From NCBI GenBank assembly GCA_963693365.1, contig CAVNZM010000013.1, positions 8,308,001 through 8,372,000 of the forward strand: a DNA stretch of 64,000 bases, in the 5' to 3' direction. Positions 13,482 to 64,000 of this stretch are shown piece after piece. The number at the start of each line of letters is the position of its first letter. Within the stretch, counting starts at the first letter, position 1. A model generated the notes under the pieces. It was not told where the DNA came from, did not search any database, and saw only the letters and a list, made by a program, of their open reading frames with translations. The DNA is from Amoebidium appalachense. Taxonomy: Eukaryota; Ichthyosporea. Both the position numbers and the translations under genes were made by a program.

Positions 13482-13624
13482 TGTGTGTTGTGTGTGTGCG
13501 TGTGTGTGTGCGTGCGTGCGTGCGTGCGTGCGTGCGCGTGCCTGCCTGCATGCCTGCGTGTGTGTGTGTGTGTGCACGCGCGTGTGTGTCACAGTGTGTG
13601 TGTGTGTGTGTGTGTTGTGTGTGT

Positions 13625-13657
<33 letters not shown>

Positions 13658-14377
13658 CGGGGGGTAATTGGGGGATATGGTACGAAGTATGCAGGGGGGG
13701 GGGGGGGGGGGGGGTTGGCCAAGTGCCTTTCAAATTGGTAGCCCGTCGAGGCTAGGCCTCTGAAGAAAGGTAGAGCAACGTCATAGTAAAAGCCTCAACT
13801 CCAATCTTTATTCCTGCAGTAAAATCACGATCCATAATTACCGAATATTGCCGGGGGGGTACAATGGTGAGCAAAGGTGAATGGTATTATGTGATACATA
13901 GGTCGATATGTGCATGCTTAAGGAAAGGGGGGCGATGTACACCCACATTCACACCGCTTTCCGAAAATGTAAATAAACGTGTAGGTCCATTTTGGTTGGA
14001 GACACTTTTGTCTTATTTGTCTCCTGGACCATTCGTTTCTTTCTAAACTAAAGGTTTTTTGGGGGGGGAGGGGGAGGGGAGCAAGAAGGTGGCCCAGGGG
14101 GGAAGGCGGATGTAGATTCGAGGCACAGAAGTAGCAAACAGCAAGGGAGCGAGTAAGTTTCAAAAAGAAAATGAGAAAGGGAGGGGGGCGAACAAGGGAG
14201 GGGGGGAGGAGGAGGAGGATTGAGAGGAGGGCGAACAAGGGAGGGGGGGAGGAGGAGGAGGAGTATTTGGTGGGGGTGGGGTGGGTGGGTAGGTGGTGGA
14301 GGGGAGCGGGTGGGGGGGGAGGGGGAGGGGGGGGTGGGGGGGCCTGGGAAATGTGTGTGTATGTGTGTGTAAGTGAC

Positions 14378-14410
<33 letters not shown>

Positions 14411-14614
14411 ATGTGTGTGTGCCACTGTGCCTATGTGTGTTTTTGTGTCTGTGTATCCATGTGTGTGCGTGTGCGCGCAGTAGAATCTGTGGGTGTCTGC
14501 GTGTTTTTGAAACAGCTGAAAAGATGAAGATACTGAGTCTGAATTGGGAGAGAGAAGGGGGGAAGGAGGGGGAAGGGGGGGGGGAGCGGGGGAGAGGGGG
14601 GGGGGGCAACCTAC
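11549..14614. other. Stretch without recognised gene between kinase and esterase
   Basis: Holds the kinase 3' UTR and probably the unresolved 3' exons of the esterase. AATAAA motifs on the + strand lie far downstream (about 13046 and 13108), so the kinase poly(A) site is unclear. There is a short palindrome GGCCTCGGGAGGCC near 12141, a diverged inverted repeat at about 13048-13195, G-rich and (GT)n blocks (about 12870-13010, 13430-13720, 14050-14420) and no convincing ORF. Confidence 0.5.
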
Positions 14615-14880
14615 TTGTGTTGATGTCAGCAAGCAGAGCCACCTGCTTGTCTCCCTTGCCGGGGGGTATGAACACGGGGTTGAGCACGATGCGCCTTGCA
14701 CCTGCCCCGTACAGAGTGGCCACAATGCCCATCAGAGCATCTACTACCTCCTGTGCAGGGACGCTGCCACCTGCAAAGCACAGAGTCAGCAACGGCACAG
14801 CTGGCACACTCTCAGAGCTCACAAGGTCCCGATGACCGGGCTCAATCCCCTCCCCGGCCCTCCCCCTTCCACTCCCCCCT

Positions 14881-14916
<36 letters not shown>

Positions 14917-16307
14917 ATTGTGTTGTTGCTCTCGTCTCTGGCCCCGACCATCCCTGCACCATGCTTCACTCAAACATGCACCCCCCCTTCCCTCCCTAAG
15001 GCTCCCTGCTGTATGCGGGTGCACCTTCCTTTGTAACCGTGTGCGCCTATCACCTGGTTACCTATGTTTGCGTGTTTGTGCGCTAAACCTCGGGAACCCA
15101 ATTCGTTCTGTGCCTGGGACAGCCAACAGTAGGGTACGTGTTTGTTGCAACCGTTAGAGCCTGTAAGCAACGGGACAATGCTAGGTTGGTGTTGTTGTGT
15201 GCATTACCGAGATATACACACAAGCAAGAATATTCGAACTACTGAACTTTCAACATCAATGTAAATTGCACACACCTGACTGCATGACGTCATTGCCTCC
15301 ACCCCAAATGACGTAAAGCTGCTTGGGGGTGGGCTTGGTGCCGTTGAGGTACTGGGCCACCTGCAATAGGGGGGGGGGGTCCAACACATCAGGGGGGGTT
15401 TCTTTGCATTTGAATCACGTGTACCATAATTAAAGAGCTTCCCGCATTCTATCACAGGGAAAATATACAGTAAAGGGAGTGTCGTTGGGCCACACTTTTT
15501 TGCGCAGAAGCTATGATTCAGATTTCGAGTGCTAACATTTGTGCATAATGCAAATTGAAGGAAGCAAAGAACCCTGCAGGAAGCGTTCGACACAGACCCT
15601 CCCCCCCTCTTTTTTTCTCTTATCATTTTGCTAGCTATATTGTTATTATTACTATCATAAGTTGCTATTATTATTATGAATATATATCATTATTACTTAA
15701 GTCTATTATTACTAGGCTATTACTTATCATTATTACTAGTTATCATTATTATTATTATTATTTGGGGGAGGGGAAGCTCTGGGTTGTTTTTATTCAAGAG
15801 GCGTCACCAGGCGCACCCACCCATGGCCATGCACGTATCAAGTAATTAGGGCCCTTACCGCCTAATCCATGGGTGTTGTCGCGGGGAGTCCCCCTTGTGG
15901 CTGGGAACTATTTGTGCCGTTTTGAGGCATCCCAGTGGGCGGGGCAGCAGCAAGGGCAGTGGTGTTGGGGGGGGCGAGGGTGTGGGAGGTGGAGCCGGCA
16001 AACCCGGTCAGTGAGGGGCACACGCAGCCATTCGGCTACATACTCGATCGCCACGGGGCCATCTGGGGGGGCATCAGTCAGGAGTTGTCCAGTGCACGTG
16101 GGGGCGGGTTCATGTCTAATCAGTACTAGTGTGAGAGTAGAATATTATGGTGGGCAATTATGAATGGGGCTGGACTGCGGCAAGGCTCGAGCTCTATTAT
16201 TAGCTAGAGAAGTAAAATGGCAGGTTAATTCACTGTACTGCTTGAATGACGCACTAAAAGCGGCTGGTAGCGCGTGCACCCGTGTCAGGCTAGATTGCAC
16301 CTTTTTT

Positions 16308-16350
<43 letters not shown>

Positions 16351-16414
16351 GGGGGGGGGTGGAGAGGGTGGGGGGTGGTGGGGGTGGTGGGGGTGTTGGT
16401 GGGGGCGGGCGGGG

Positions 16415-16457
<43 letters not shown>

Positions 16458-16505
16458 GGGGGGAGGAGGCGGCCTAGGGGAGCTCCCGGCGGCGAGCCAT
16501 GGCCT

Positions 16506-16571
<66 letters not shown>

Positions 16572-16879
16572 GCTCGAGGGGAGCCTAGGGGAGGAGATAG
16601 GGGAGAGAGGGAAAGGGGGAGGGGAGAAGGCTCGGAAGGGTCTGTGTTGAATGCGTCTCAATAAGCGGTGAGGTGGCACATACTCGAAAAGCGGCCATTG
16701 AAGAAGGGGCGTGTGGGGGGCAACTTCATGCCGCTCAGCTTGTAGGCGCCGTTGCAGTCAGTGTCTGACAGGGAGTCGCCAAACAGCACAATGTCGCTGG
16801 GCCGGGCCACAGCTCTGTCCCTCTCTCCATCTGTGACGCCAGCCAAAAAGGCTGCTGCCAGAATAATGGCGGTCTTCAT
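14615..16879 (-). CDS. GDSL/SGNH-family esterase or lipase, secreted (partial gene model)
   Basis: Predicted secreted serine hydrolase of the GDSL lipase/acylhydrolase family. Exon 1 (16879-16684) starts MKTAIILAAAFLAG, a signal peptide, then FGDSLSDTD (block I, nucleophile Ser) and PPTRPFFNGRFS. Exon 2 starts at 16062 and reads NGPVAIEYVAEWL, the usual family continuation; the codon is completed across the intron. Exon 15360-15276 reads VAQYLNG...WGGGNDVMQ, giving the block III Gly-x-Asn-Asp. Exon 14770-14615 reads through VVDALMGIVATLYGAGARRI. Phases 15276/14770 and 16684/16062 join correctly. Two gaps remain. The segment after the VAEWL exon (block II, usually AVGGAT-like) cannot be read in one frame, and the last exons with the Asp-x-x-His block V were not found. 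Family assignment is firm; substrate is unknown. Confidence 0.75.
16300..16570. repeat. Composite G/T homopolymer block in esterase intron 1
   Basis: Within the intron between esterase exons 1 and 2, the + strand carries several long G runs (tens of bases each) and one T run of about 30. On the gene's sense strand these are C and A runs. Their lengths are unlikely to be exact. Confidence 0.9.
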
Positions 16880-17617
16880 TTTAGTTGTTTGCTCACAAGG
16901 TTTACCCTTTGCTGTGGCAAGCGCAGTGTGAGAATGTGAGACGTTTATGCCAAGTGTGTTCAATTTATAGTAAAATTGTGAGGCAAGTCCTCCAATCCGG
17001 ATAAGGCTTCCAAAATTACGCGCATTATGATTGGATAAGCGGTGATGATAGCTATTTAAGGTAAAGACGTATTTTGGAATTTGTGCGACAACCTGTTTTG
17101 ATTGGGTGAAAGAACGACTGCCCGGGTTTAGGCACGATTGATTGGACATCGACCGCCCGGGGGAAACACCGAAACGGTTCAACCTGGTTCCCGTTCAAAG
17201 TCAAGTTTGGCTGCCTTTTCGAAGTGAGCATGAAAGAAAATATAGATAATGAGTGAATATATATATGTATATTTTCGAGCATTGAAAATACCGCTGGGAT
17301 TATGCGATGGTTGCGATGGTCATGTAATTCGATTGATCACCGTAATCCTGACGTGTTATGACGTCACATTCCAATGTGCTCATCTCATGTGCATGGCAAA
17401 ACAAAACATTGATAACTTGTTATTTGTGCAGCCCTTGGTATACACAGGCACACGTGTATGTATATATGTACCATTTAACACTATTTATAACGTTTACCCC
17501 ACGCGCACGCTCGCTGACCAAATTATCCATGCATATCCGCCCCTCATGATCCAGGATCCTAATCATCCTATGTTCTCCCACTGAATTCCGGCCGGTGACT
17601 TCAGGGCTGCCGGTCCC
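16880..17617. other. Upstream region of the esterase; no gene seen
   Basis: AT-richer sequence without microsatellites, directly upstream of the esterase start codon on the opposite strand. It probably contains the promoter. One TGACGTCA palindrome lies at 17359-17366. No ORF with coding character was seen. Confidence 0.4.
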
Positions 17618-18070
17618 TTGTGTAAGGCTTCATGGTCCAAATATTTCTGCTCTCCAAATTTATCTTCGAAGCAGCTAGGTCTGTCAAAATATCACTGTAT
17701 CGTCACTGTGTCGTGCACATGTAGAACACAAATAAGTACATGCAATAGCCAATCTATGCATATGCATTATGGCATATTGATAAAGAAAGTCAACGGAAAG
17801 CCCATTGGTACTGAAACAAAACAGACGTCGACATTCAATGATGCCATCGATCAGACCATCGATCCGTCCGAAATCACGTTGCGTTGTGTACGCACGGTGG
17901 CTGTTCAGTCAGATCCTGCATGCATAAAATTACATATGGACTTCCCTCTCACGGTATCGGTCCAGTTGTACAAGAAGAATAATCCCAGTATCTTTGGCAG
18001 CTTGCTAGCGCTGCGTGTTCCAGCTCATCATCAGTCAAACCAGCTAATAAGCGGGCCAAGAACAGAATAG
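17618..18070 (+). CDS. Orphan ORF with weak PDZ-like stretch (150 codons)
   Basis: The ORF contains ILIKKVNGKPIGTE followed by FNDAIDQ and EITLRCVR. This resembles the second half of a PDZ domain (VNGxxV, then a helix, then a final L-x-V-R strand). The GLGF loop that should precede it is absent. It could be an exon of an unrecognised gene, a pseudogene or chance. A second ORF at 18130-18348 follows without a recognisable product. No intron signals were traced. Confidence 0.25.
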   Translation: MCKASWSKYFCSPNLSSKQLGLSKYHCIVTVSCTCRTQISTCNSQSMHMHYGILIKKVNGKPIGTETKQTSTFNDAIDQTIDPSEITLRCVRTVAVQSDPACIKLHMDFPLTVSVQLYKKNNPSIFGSLLALRVPAHHQSNQLISGPRTE

Positions 18071-18477
18071 CCACACGTTTTCATCTATATGCTATATGGC
18101 CTTCGGTTATCGAATCGAAAACATGCTAATTGCAACTTGAAGCCGTCATGAATATGCTGCGTGGCATGGTCGGCCTGTGGCAGACCGGACTTTGTACTGG
18201 GGTCGCCCAGGCGCCTGGGGACCGACCCACTGAAGACCTGGCTAGTAGCCTAGCCCTTATAATTACTCAGAACCAATGGAAACAGCTCTTCGGCCGGCGG
18301 AGTCTTCGCATCACATGTATCAGCTTACATAACCTCGAAGGTTGTTAACGGTCACCAGTCATTCGAATCCCCCTCCCCCCCCTCCCCTCCCCTCCCTCCC
18401 CCCGTCCCCCACCCACTCGCCACAAATACTACCCACCCGGACCCACCCAACCACACACACCCACGCAGTCACCCACA

Positions 18478-18480
18478 CGT

Positions 18481-18519
<39 letters not shown>

Positions 18520-18532
18520 AACACACGCACAT

Positions 18533-18595
<63 letters not shown>

Positions 18596-18605
18596 CATGT
18601 ACATG

Positions 18606-18682
<77 letters not shown>

Positions 18683-18685
18683 CAG

Positions 18686-18752
<67 letters not shown>
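18478..18752. repeat. (CA)n microsatellite
   Basis: About 270 bp of (CA)n interrupted by short ATGTACATG motifs. It is followed by a (TTTCT)n/(CTTT)n tract at about 18820-18900. No gene was detected between here and the end of the BEACH gene at 20179 apart from C-run blocks near 19420-19440 and 19592-19636. Confidence 0.95.
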
Positions 18753-18754
<2 letters not shown>

Positions 18755-19412
18755 ACTCCCCACGGCCCTTCTCGCTCTGCATTCTTCCTTCCTTCACAGC
18801 TCTCTATCTTTCTTTCAGAATTTCCTTTCTTTTCTTTTCCTTTCTAAGACAAAATTTCTTTCTTTTCTTTCTTTCTTTCTTTCTTTCTTTTCATTTTTTT
18901 TGGAGGTGAGAAGGGGGGGGATATATCCGGGGAACATGCACACTGTCACGGTACAGTAAAACTGCATGCTATCCAATGGATCCGGACATGTACAGCATCA
19001 GCAGCAGAGCAGATCACTGCATGCGCAGCTATTATGATTAACTAACGCAGGGCCTCCGTGTGGCAGAAAGTTACGAACGATTTAGGTTCGACAACAAGAG
19101 TCTGGCATTGCAGAATATACCACGGCGTTGTAATTATCTGGCACCAATAGCGCCACATCATTTGGCCAAGGTCTTAAAAATTGACGAGGGCAAGACATCA
19201 CCTAGTCTAAGATATCCTCCCTCCCCCCCCCCCCTCCCTCCCCCCCCCTCGGCCCAGAGGGCCCGGCCACCTCAGCAGAATCAACATGCTCCCAGCAGAA
19301 TCATTATACAAAAACGGAATCATTGAATTCGGCAAAAAACGGACTCGTTCTTAGATCTAGTTCATCGAATGCTGCAAAAATTTAGTCATTCTGCTCCATA
19401 GTTATTCCTAAC

Positions 19413-19443
<31 letters not shown>

Positions 19444-19590
19444 TTCCCCCCCCCCCCCTTCCCCGCCTCCTTTTTTTGTCGTTGCTGTTGGCTAAGCGGA
19501 TCATATCCTCCACCACAATCACTTCTTCTCGCACAGTCACTAATGAGCCGAAGCCAAGAACTAGGTCAGTGATCGACCCACACTCGGTCC

Positions 19591-19638
<48 letters not shown>

Positions 19639-20178
19639 GGGGCCCCCAGAGCCGCCGCGGCCGTTCAAAATTTAGAAAAGCGACCTGGGCACAGACATAT
19701 CGAGGATGTTCGTCGGCAGCATTTATTTTTCCCAGGGGCCCCTTCAAGCTACGAACACCAATATATACATCAGTGAACATACAATCCATACATTCATGAT
19801 AATAAAATACACGCATGGTTTTTGGTTTACGCGACAATGCCAAGTGACTACCATAAAAATACAGCATCACCGTCAACAGCCACAATTTACATTCCTCCAT
19901 TAGGGGGGCACATACATTCATATTCATACGAGCAGGCACACCACGTCCTCTCTATCATTCGCCTATGTGGGCACATTCATTATCTCGAGCACATGATCCA
20001 TACAAACATGCATACATTCAAATATGGATCAGCGAAAAAACAACACCACATTCATTCAACATGCACATGCACCACACTAAAATGCCTGCTAACACAACCG
20101 CACATGCGTGCCACCAACCACTTACTAACAAGCTCTTGCTAAGGAATAAACACAAAAAGCAAACGAACGCTTTTCGGC

Positions 20179-61720
<41,542 letters not shown>

Positions 61721-63416
61721 TCTCTCAGCAGCACCCTTGTGCCTACACAGCCGGCCCCTCCTGAAGTGATGAAGGTATGTACCTATCCCTCCCCATTGCC
61801 ACCTGTCTACTTCAACTCTGTGTCTATATAGCTCGTTAATCACTAGCTGCTATGCCGTATTTCCTCGATTGGCCCCTACTACCTCCCCAACGTTTACTGT
61901 CTGTCAGCATTTAAGTTTGCCATTGCCGTCCACACCCCACACCTTTGTTCTCGGCCCCACAGTGTTCAACTTGAAAAGGAAAACAGTTGCGCCTTTATTT
62001 ATCTTTATCCATATATGGGCAAAACGATGCGCGCTAATCCAATCGAATGCAGAGTCAGTGACGTCACAGGCTCGACCTGGTGCGTCCGCGGCCGGGGCTG
62101 CCCCGGCCCGGGCAGCCGGGCTGTCCCGTCGGTGGTCTACAAAGACTCTCCCTCTCTGACATACTTTGCTGCTGGGGGGTGCACCTGTTGCTGTGCACCA
62201 TTCTCCCTCCTTGTCTGCAAGCGGGGGTCGATGTGTCTTATCAGAAAATCGATATACGCACCATGGCAAGGCATGCGTATTTCTAGCAAGAGTGAACGAG
62301 TGGCTGCAGAGGCTTGTGCTTCTCACAAAGAGTTTGCTGGTTTGAGTCAGATGTACGTCTAACCAGTCACAACAGAGGTCATTGGGTTACCATACACTGC
62401 AAGTACGCGTGCAACCATGACAAATAGAAGACTGCGTGCTGTGCTCTGTGTATGTTACAAAGTTTTTGTACGTGCGTGTACACGTACCTGTGTGCAGGTG
62501 TGAGAGTGCAGCAGGCGTGCATGTGCAGGATTGTCCGTGTGCGTGAGGCTTTCTGTGTGTCCGTGTCTTTTTTCATATGGAATTTCTCATTTATTCGCCT
62601 GTACCCCTGATTGTTTTTGTGCTTGCATTGCCACGGTGTAGGATCTGATTGCCCTGCAGCGTGCGCGTTTAGAAGTGCCCCGAGCCCTACCGCCGTTTCA
62701 AAGAAATCAGTCTGGCTGTACGTCCATAATAGTACTAAAGAAACCAGAAATGTGTAATAATAAGTTCGAATGTTGTGTTGACCGTAACAGCTGCTAACAA
62801 CTGCTAGCAGGGATCCGGAAGCCGCGAGGCCTTGGAGGCCCGGGTCAAGCCACTTTTGCAACCATGGGTCGCCAACAGAACTGGGACCAACCACGGCACA
62901 TCCCAGCCAAGGCATTGATACATACATACGTGAGAAAACGTGGTCATGGCACCACCCGCAACGACTTGTGTGTACTGCAAGCCTGCAACCCAATCGACTC
63001 TGCCGTGGGGCCGGGGGTTGTTATACACTGTGATAACCACACAGGCGCTGCCGTTGTACAACAAGGGATTGCGCAAACCCGCTCGATTTCTGACGTCACG
63101 TGTGTTCCTTTGCCAACCGTTCGCCTGCCCGTGAGTCATGATCACGCACAGGTTGTGGGCGCATGCAGTAGGCTACTTAGCAATTTTGACATGACAAACA
63201 GCTGCACGGAGACAACACTGCCATGAAATATTGTTTCGTTAGTTGTCACTCCACTCCGAGGCCTCCTCTTGTGCCTTGCTTTTGTTTTTTTTCACGAGTT
63301 GCTTACCACGAACACCACGTCTCGCTATCCCACCGACCTCCTTACCACCTACCCGCCTGTTCCTTACCCAATCACACACCCGAGTCCCCGCCTCCGTTCA
63401 AGGACATCAAATCACC
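61721..63416. other. Region upstream of the BEACH gene and of the right-edge gene
   Basis: Divergent upstream region: the BEACH gene starts at 61720 (-) and the next gene at 63417 (+). It has GC-rich patches (about 62085-62130) and TGACGTCA palindromes at 62059 and 63091. No gene with confident coding character was found. ORFs at 61904-62326 (-), 62379-62993 (-) and 62864-63226 (+) overlap one another and only the last has any family resemblance. Confidence 0.4.
62864..63226 (+). pseudogene. Possible retroelement fragment with RNase H-like motif
   Basis: A 120-codon ORF containing GVVIHCDNHTGAAVVQQG and then SISDV and LPTVRLPVSHDHAQVVG. The H-x-DN-x-x-A-A-V-x-x-G pattern resembles the RNase H-like segment of DIRS-type and related retroelement polyproteins. 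There is no reverse transcriptase next to it. It could equally be chance. Confidence 0.25.
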
Positions 63417-64000
63417 ATGTCAGTTTCGTATTCCCGCCCCACCCTCCCACCCATTCGATTTCTGAAAGGGCACACACAAGCAGACACACACACTGGCGGT
63501 AGCCTGGACTCTCTCCTGTGGCCCGTCATTCACGAACTACACGACGCACCTGCAGACACGTGCCCTGTTGCTTACGCCTGGTTGGAGTGGTGCGAGCCTA
63601 CAGTGCCAGACGACGGCCTTCGAAGAACCTTGTTTCCCCGTGTTAGCCTGCACCATCCTGATGGCTCCTTTGAAAAGTGGGACGGGCCGAGCCATTTTGC
63701 AACTAAAGTGTTAAAGGACGCTGGGAAGAAGTGGAAGTCCTCGCTGAAGGTGGTGCCGACAAGTACAGGGGCTGACGGGCAGGTGGTCTATCAGCTTCCG
63801 CGAAAAGGTGCGAGCAGAAAGGAGCTGCAGGACTATGTGGGCAAACTGCCGCGTGTGGTGGAACAGGCAGAGAGGCTGGGCTTTGACGTCGGCACGTTCA
63901 AGGCGGGGCCTGAGGGAGAGAAGACTACAAAGGAGAAGGAGGCAAAGAAACGAAAAAGCGAGAGCTCTGTTGTGGACGGGGAGAAGAGGATAAAGTTGCG
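63417..64000 (+). CDS. Unrecognised lysine-rich protein, 5' part (cut by window end)
   Basis: The ORF is open for 194 codons from ATG 63417 (context ATCACC before ATG) to the end of the window. It begins MSVSYSRPTLPPIRFLKG, passes AYAWLEWCEPTVPDD, SHFATKVLKDAGKKWKSSL and RKELQDYVGKLPRVVEQ, and ends in a charged stretch with KEAKKRK, a likely nuclear localisation signal. Sequence character changes sharply from microsatellite-rich introns to balanced coding sequence. No family was recognised. It is transcribed divergently from the BEACH gene. An intron within this stretch cannot be excluded. Confidence 0.6.
   Translation, partial: MSVSYSRPTLPPIRFLKGHTQADTHTGGSLDSLLWPVIHELHDAPADTCPVAYAWLEWCEPTVPDDGLRRTLFPRVSLHHPDGSFEKWDGPSHFATKVLKDAGKKWKSSLKVVPTSTGADGQVVYQLPRKGASRKELQDYVGKLPRVVEQAERLGFDVGTFKAGPEGEKTTKEKEAKKRKSESSVVDGEKRIKL

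Overview
This window is nuclear DNA of an intron-rich eukaryote. Nearly every gene is cut into short exons (mostly 40-320 nt) by GT-AG introns filled with (CA)n/(GT)n microsatellites, long C- or G-homopolymers and minisatellites. A receptor-type tyrosine kinase with HRDVAARN and PVRWMAPE signatures, a neurobeachin-class BEACH protein, a nuclear tRNA gene and a non-LTR retrotransposon fit a unicellular relative of animals (choanoflagellate, filasterean or ichthyosporean grade). That placement is an inference; other tyrosine-kinase-bearing protists are not excluded.

Layout. (1) 177-11548, + strand: one 14-exon gene for a 1330-residue single-pass receptor kinase. It has a signal peptide, an ectodomain of Pmp-like (GGA-I/NNxA) beta-helix repeats, one transmembrane helix, a tyrosine kinase domain and a tail with three DYxxL motifs. 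All exon phases join without a gap. (2) 11549-14614: no gene recognised. (3) about 14615-16879, - strand: a secreted GDSL/SGNH esterase; four exons seen, 3' end unresolved. (4) 16880-20178: intergenic, with one weak PDZ-like ORF and large microsatellites. (5) 20179-61720, - strand: one gene of about 62 exons and about 2,590 residues covering most of the window. In protein order: helical N-terminus, ConA/LamG-like domain, ARM-like helical region, PH-BEACH, BEACH and WD40 repeats. Its introns hold a tRNA-Ile(AAT) gene (same strand) and a degraded LINE-like element (opposite strand) with two further 3' fragments, in a segment bounded by an inverted repeat. (6) 61721-63416: upstream region with a possible retroelement scrap. 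(7) 63417-64000, + strand: start of an unrecognised lysine-rich protein that runs off the window.

The most unusual feature is genome-architectural. Six introns in two unrelated genes begin with a minisatellite whose units re-use the exon/intron boundary, so the 5' splice site itself is tandemly repeated (units of 22, 35, 37, 38, about 42 and 44 bp). Many 3' splice sites are the end of a (CA)n tract. The BEACH gene also has a 35-nt intron candidate, a 1-nt frame problem at a homopolymer, and a degenerate copy of the first BEACH-domain exon.

The kinase would act at the cell surface; BEACH proteins act in vesicle and membrane trafficking. Nothing here shows that the genes cooperate. Exon boundaries were set by eye from GT/AG sites, reading frame and family resemblance. 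Homopolymer lengths in such DNA are error-prone, so single-base frame problems may be assembly errors.
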